From Pseudescherichia sp039594205 (GTDB lineage: Bacteria; Pseudomonadota; Gammaproteobacteria; Enterobacterales; Enterobacteriaceae): a stretch of 64,000 bases of DNA. Each line of letters starts with the position of its first letter. The stretch's first letter is position 1. Below are positions 60,400-64,000 of the stretch, in pieces. The notes below the pieces were generated by a model, which worked only from the letters and a program-made list of their open reading frames with translations, did not search any database and was not told the DNA's origin. The stretch is from positions 29,455 to 93,454 of the forward strand of contig JBCNNW010000006.1 in the NCBI GenBank assembly GCA_039594205.1. Direction: 5' to 3'. A program made the translations under genes and the position numbers.

Positions 60400-62079
60400 A
60401 TGTGGAAACGTAGAGGACTGGCGCTCGGCTTAACGCTCTGGAGCTGCTATAGCACGGCGGCCTGTCCGTCCTGGTCGCCCTTTCGGGCGCAGCTGGAGAT
60501 CGCCCGGCTCCAGCGACAGGTTACTCAGTGGAACCTGGCGTACTGGCAGAAGGGGAGCAGCGGCGTGAGCGATGCGGTGTACGACCGTCTCAGCGATCGG
60601 CTGGCACAGTGGCAGCGCTGCTTTATATCCCAGCCGCTGCCCGACGTCTCAGCGCCGCCCGTGGGCGGTACGGTGCCGCATCCGGTGATGCATACCGGGG
60701 TGCGCAAGCTGGCGGACAAATATGCCCTTAAGCGCTGGATGGGCGACCGCAGTGACCTGTGGGTACAGCCTAAGGTTGACGGCGTGGCGGTGACGCTGGT
60801 CTACCGCAACGGGCGGCTAGCAGAAGCCATCAGCCGTGGCGATGGACGTAAGGGGGAGTCGTGGACCGAGAAGGTACGCCTGATTCCCTCCCTGCCTCAC
60901 CAGCTTGCCGGGCCGCTGGCAAACAGCGTGCTGCAAGGGGAGATCTATCTGGCGCGTGATGGACACATCCAGCAGCGCATGGGTGGCGTCAACGCCCGCG
61001 CGAAGGTGGCGGGCGCACTAATGCAGCGGCAGAACTCACCTTTTTTGAATGAACTGACGCTCTTTATCTGGGCCTGGCCAGACGGCCCTGCTGCGATGGA
61101 GCAGCGCCTGAAGCTGCTGAGCGAGGCCGGGTTTAATACCAGCGCGCTTTTCAGCCTGCCGGTGAAAAACGCGGACGAGGTTGAGACGATCCGCACCCGC
61201 TGGTTCACCTCGCCGCTACCCTTTGTCACCGACGGGGTTGTGATCCGCGCGGCGAAAGAGCCGGAGGGCAGGCGCTGGCGACCCGGCGAGGGCGACTGGG
61301 TCGTGGCCTGGAAATACCCGCCCGTTGAGCAGGTTGCCGAGGTAACCAATATCTGCTTTGCTATCGGACGCAGCGGTAAAATCGCCGTAGTGGCAGAGCT
61401 AGAGCCGGTGCAGCTGGATGACAAAACGGTGCGTCGGGTAAACCTTGGCTCTGTCCGCCGCTGGCAAGAGCTGGATATCGCGCCGGGCGATCAGGTCCAG
61501 GTCAGCCTGGCGGGTCAGGGTATCCCGCGCATCGACCGGGTGATATGGCGCAGCCTGGTGCGCGATAAGCCAGAATCGCCGCCCGCGCATTTCAATTCGC
61601 TTACCTGTTTTTATGCTGCACCCGATTGTCAGGCACAATTTTTCGCCAGGCTGGTATGGCTTAGCTCAAAGCCGGTGCTGGATATTACAGGCATGGGCGA
61701 CGCGGGTTGGCGGCTCCTGCATCAGGCGCATCGCTTTGAGCATATCTTCTCCTGGCTGGCTCTGACCCGACAGCAGCTAGAGAACACGCCGGGATTGAGT
61801 CCAGCCAGAGGGCGGCAGATCTGGCATCAGTTCAACCTGGCCCGTGAGCAACCATTTATCCGCTGGGTGATGGCGCTGGGTCTGCCGCTCACTCAGGACG
61901 CGCTGCGGCTGATAGGCGACAGTAGCTGGCCGCAGTTTATCGGGCGTAATGAGCTTAGCTGGCAGCAGCTGCCGGGCATTGGTGCGGAGAAGGCGCGGCA
62001 GTTAGTTTCCTTCATGCATCATCCGCTAGTGCAGAGCCTCAGCGCATGGCTGGCTAAGCAGGGAATAAGGGGGTTTTAA
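60400..62079 (+). CDS. ligB: LigB, NAD+-dependent DNA ligase
   Basis: Second NAD+-dependent DNA ligase of enterobacteria, 559 residues (E. coli 560). The adenylation motif K-x-D-G is in VQPKVDGVAVTLVYRNGRL near residue 124, and DGVVIRAAKE and VVAWKYPP are motifs IV and V. An OB fold and helix-hairpin-helix repeats (ENTPGLSPARGRQIW, QLPGIGAEKARQL) follow. As in E. coli LigB there is no BRCT domain. An N-terminal hydrophobic stretch (ALGLTLWSCYSTAA) resembles a signal sequence, a known oddity of LigB. It is convergent with the next gene. Confidence 0.94.
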   Translation: MWKRRGLALGLTLWSCYSTAACPSWSPFRAQLEIARLQRQVTQWNLAYWQKGSSGVSDAVYDRLSDRLAQWQRCFISQPLPDVSAPPVGGTVPHPVMHTGVRKLADKYALKRWMGDRSDLWVQPKVDGVAVTLVYRNGRLAEAISRGDGRKGESWTEKVRLIPSLPHQLAGPLANSVLQGEIYLARDGHIQQRMGGVNARAKVAGALMQRQNSPFLNELTLFIWAWPDGPAAMEQRLKLLSEAGFNTSALFSLPVKNADEVETIRTRWFTSPLPFVTDGVVIRAAKEPEGRRWRPGEGDWVVAWKYPPVEQVAEVTNICFAIGRSGKIAVVAELEPVQLDDKTVRRVNLGSVRRWQELDIAPGDQVQVSLAGQGIPRIDRVIWRSLVRDKPESPPAHFNSLTCFYAAPDCQAQFFARLVWLSSKPVLDITGMGDAGWRLLHQAHRFEHIFSWLALTRQQLENTPGLSPARGRQIWHQFNLAREQPFIRWVMALGLPLTQDALRLIGDSSWPQFIGRNELSWQQLPGIGAEKARQLVSFMHHPLVQSLSAWLAKQGIRGF

Positions 62080-62087
62080 AACAAAAA

Positions 62088-62813
62088 CTAGCCGACGCAG
62101 GTGATGACCGCGTCGTTGAGAAACATATAGCTGCCGTTAAAGGCGGTTCCACATTTTAGCTTTGGCGTTAAGGTCTCGGTGAGGGTCAGGGTAAAGCGCT
62201 GCTCTGCTTCATCGACATGGGTGACCTTTGCCGCCTGGAAATCAAAGTAGCGCCTCACTTCAGGCCACTGGGATTTATACAGGCTCTCCTTAGCTGAAAA
62301 GAGCGTTAGCAGCGCCTGCGGATAGGGCAGGGATAACGAGGACAATAGCTGCTGTTCGTCTGACGAGGCGAACATGTCTGCCGTCTCCAGCATCACCTCG
62401 GGCTGCCACTGCTCAATGTCGATACCTGGCATAAGTCCCGCTGACTCAGGCGCAATTACCACCATGGCGTATTTGTCGCTGTGGGAAATACTGCCTCGCC
62501 AGCCAGCTGGCCACTGGGGAACACGCTCATGGGTGCCAATGACCGTTGAGGTGGCCTGCGCCTGCGCGAGCAGCACCTGCCCGCAGTAGCGGCTCGCCAG
62601 GTATTCGGCCCTGCGCTTCGCCACCGCATTAGTCAGTGCCACCGGGAACGGCTGCGAGAAACGCTGGAACAGCGCGTCGCTGTAGTGCGCCCGATCATAC
62701 TCAACGAGGCAGTAGGTGAGGGCAGGCAGATGGCGGATGTAGCCGGACTCCGCACGTAAGATAAAGGGCGGGGCGTCGAAGGTGCGGGTGGGGCAGAGTA
62801 GGGTAGTTGTCAT
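62088..62813 (-). CDS. 4'-phosphopantetheinyl transferase, EntD-like
   Basis: Transfers phosphopantetheine from CoA to carrier proteins. The ATG at 62813 gives 241 residues; the frame upstream to 63008 lacks matches. WRGSISHSDKYAMVVIA, MPGIDIEQWQ (metal-binding Asp and Glu) and LFSAKESLYKSQWP (the K-E-S-x-Y-K motif) are the three PPTase blocks. EntD normally sits in the enterobactin cluster; no carrier-protein gene is visible here, so it is an orphan. It may serve a siderophore or polyketide system elsewhere. Confidence 0.88.
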   Translation of the reverse strand: MTTTLLCPTRTFDAPPFILRAESGYIRHLPALTYCLVEYDRAHYSDALFQRFSQPFPVALTNAVAKRRAEYLASRYCGQVLLAQAQATSTVIGTHERVPQWPAGWRGSISHSDKYAMVVIAPESAGLMPGIDIEQWQPEVMLETADMFASSDEQQLLSSLSLPYPQALLTLFSAKESLYKSQWPEVRRYFDFQAAKVTHVDEAEQRFTLTLTETLTPKLKCGTAFNGSYMFLNDAVITCVG

Positions 62814-63031
62814 GGGTTGTGGTTGTATTTGCTGATCCTGCGCATATCTTAGTGGAGCTGGCAAAAGATATGGGGAATTTAAATCAAGGGTGGCGTTTTT
62901 GTTGGCATCCTGTATGAAGCTCCCTCCTCTTTTGGCTAAGCCATCGTGTAAGGTATTGTTGATTAACTGCTGTACAAGGTAAAAGCAATCAATTGTCTTC
63001 TCACACATTTATGAAATGTAAGAATCGAAAT

Positions 63032-63425
63032 TTATTTCTGCTTAATTTCAATAATTTTACCATTTTTATCTAAAAAATAATCACCACCATCATACACTGT
63101 GAAAACGGTTCCCAGGTTCGGACTATTATTCACGGAGGATACAGCGTCTTTTTCAATGCAATTTACTGGGCCTTTTATATAATTAAAGCAAAGTCTATCA
63201 TATTTCCCTTCTTCTTTATATCCGTCTCCAAAGTCCCAAAAAATAATAGTGAAATTCCCATAAGAAGAAGGACGGGGGGATCTTTACTAAAACAGAACTA
63301 TAGTCATCTTCTTGATGAATGGCGATAATATCTATCGGAAGTAGTGATCTCCAGAAAAGATAATTTAGGAGCACGGAAATAAATAAAATCAATGGAAAAA
63401 GAATCTTTTTGTATCTACCTTTCAT
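63032..63425 (-). pseudogene. Decayed DUF943-family gene
   Basis: The N-terminal part from the ATG at 63425 reads MKGRYKKILFPLILFISVLL with a membrane helix, then PIDIIAIHQEDDYSSVLVK. Compared with the neighbour copy it lacks about 25 codons (NFPITDKGQINWWLKNKDM and beyond), then resumes at a run of six G (63274-63279, C on the coding strand). One base too many there shifts the frame to a stop at 63216. In the corrected frame PSSYGNFTIIFWDFGDGYKE continues to a stop at 63032-63034. Deletion and frameshift together indicate a pseudogene. Confidence 0.78.
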
Positions 63426-63557
63426 TAGTAGATAATTTCTATGGTGTTCAATGTATATATGCTAAAAAGCATCAGTGTGATTTTATGCAAAATATAAAGC
63501 ATGCCTTAACGTACAATGAAAAAGTAAACAGTAAGCTCTCGTAAGCTAAAAAAATGT

Positions 63558-64000
63558 TTAATCATCTTTATTTTCCACTATATCCCCATTTTTGTTTGTA
63601 TAATATGATTTTTTAACAGTAATAAAAGATGCTCCATAGTTCTTAGAGTAATTAACATTAAGAATCATATTTTTATCAATACAGTTTTTCGGAGACTTCA
63701 GATCATCGAAACAGAGCCTGTCATATTTACCTTCCTCTTTATAACCATCGCCAAAATCCCAGAAAATTACAGTATAGTCCCCATAGGGGGCAGGTTTAGG
63801 AATGTTGTAGCGTTTTTTTAACATATCCTTATTTTTTAACCACCAATTTATTTGGCCTTTGTCCGTGATTGGAAAGTTTTTCACTATAATATAGGTATGA
63901 TTATCGTTCTGATGTACTGCTATAATTTCTACCGGACGTAGCGATCTCCAAAAAAAGTAAGCTGTCAGTATGAAAATGACTATAAATATTGTGAGAGATG
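63558..64000 (-). CDS. DUF943-family protein, 5' end outside window
   Basis: An enterobacterial family of small membrane-anchored proteins of unknown function. The frame is open from the window edge: hydrophobic SLTIFIVIFILTAYFFWRSL, then RPVEIIAVHQNDNHTYIIVKNFPITD and the conserved body QINWWLKNKDMLKKRYNIP, FWDFGDGYKEEGKYDRLCF, ending IVENKDD. The start codon lies beyond 64000; an internal GTG at 63884 would remove the membrane anchor and is not the start. It is a paralogue of the decayed copy 130 bases downstream. AT-rich. Confidence 0.82.
   Translation of the reverse strand, partial: SLTIFIVIFILTAYFFWRSLRPVEIIAVHQNDNHTYIIVKNFPITDKGQINWWLKNKDMLKKRYNIPKPAPYGDYTVIFWDFGDGYKEEGKYDRLCFDDLKSPKNCIDKNMILNVNYSKNYGASFITVKKSYYTNKNGDIVENKDD

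Noticed and set aside
63558..63884. 108-residue DUF943 protein starting at GTG 63884
   Set aside because: The same frame is open to the window edge and encodes the membrane helix and a conserved segment, so the true start is beyond 64000.
1..64000. CRISPR array, prophage, insertion sequence or integrase
   Set aside because: No regularly spaced direct repeats, transposase, integrase or phage structural genes were seen on either strand.

Overview
The window is enterobacterial chromosome. Gene order and close protein matches recalled from Escherichia coli and Salmonella fix it as the arc yidA-dgo-yidR/yidQ-ibpAB-yidHG-emrD-ivbL-ilvBN-yicN-nepI-selC-yicJI-yicH-xanP-recG-trmH-spoT-rpoZ-gmk-ligB. 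The accessory content differs from E. coli K-12: no uhpABCT or adeD, no gltS beside recG, and a chromosomal class A beta-lactamase. The genus cannot be fixed from sequence alone; a non-Escherichia member of the Enterobacteriaceae is most likely.

Layout. 1-6.6 kb: 3' end of yidA, then a D-galactonate operon (dgoR-K-A-D) that continues into an anion:cation-symporter-type MFS carrier unlike E. coli DgoT and a D-2-hydroxyacid dehydrogenase. 6.6-9.5 kb: yidR, yidQ and the small heat-shock genes ibpA and ibpB, with a sigma-32 promoter and ROSE-type RNA thermometers. 9.6-11.2 kb: an inserted two-gene module (ABC-type ATPase plus PIN nuclease) that looks like a defence or toxin system. 11.2-15.2 kb: yidH, yidG, a secreted glycosidase-like protein overlapping emrD tail to tail, and a DMT exporter. 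15.4-17.5 kb: the ivbL leader with attenuator and acetolactate synthase I (ilvBN). 17.5-21.8 kb: deoQ-deoK-deoP-deoX for deoxyribose, in the place where E. coli carries uhp/ade. 21.9-23.7 kb: yicN and nepI.

23.7-46.8 kb is a long accessory stretch between nepI and selC. It holds a LacI-controlled beta-glucoside PTS operon with its own porin; a cluster of AhpD-like, AraC, LysR, SDR, MFS and GlxA-type genes; an operon joining a Cys-type cytoplasmic formate dehydrogenase and its DUF1641 partner to a bd-type quinol oxidase; an ExuT-like hexuronate carrier; and, next to selC, a more AT-rich strip with a PemK/MazF-like toxin-antitoxin pair, a class A beta-lactamase, an exported orphan and a second toxin-antitoxin pair whose PIN toxin has a premature stop.

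46.9-62.1 kb returns to core genes: tRNA-Sec, alpha-xyloside uptake and hydrolysis (yicJI), envelope protein YicH, xanthine permease, RecG, TrmH, SpoT, RNA polymerase omega, guanylate kinase and LigB. 62.1-64 kb holds an orphan phosphopantetheinyl transferase and two DUF943 paralogues, one decayed and one running off the window.

The two most interesting units are the ATPase-PIN pair (9595-11189) and the formate dehydrogenase-DUF1641-cytochrome bd operon (35419-41309), a predicted formate-to-oxygen respiratory chain encoded in one transcript.
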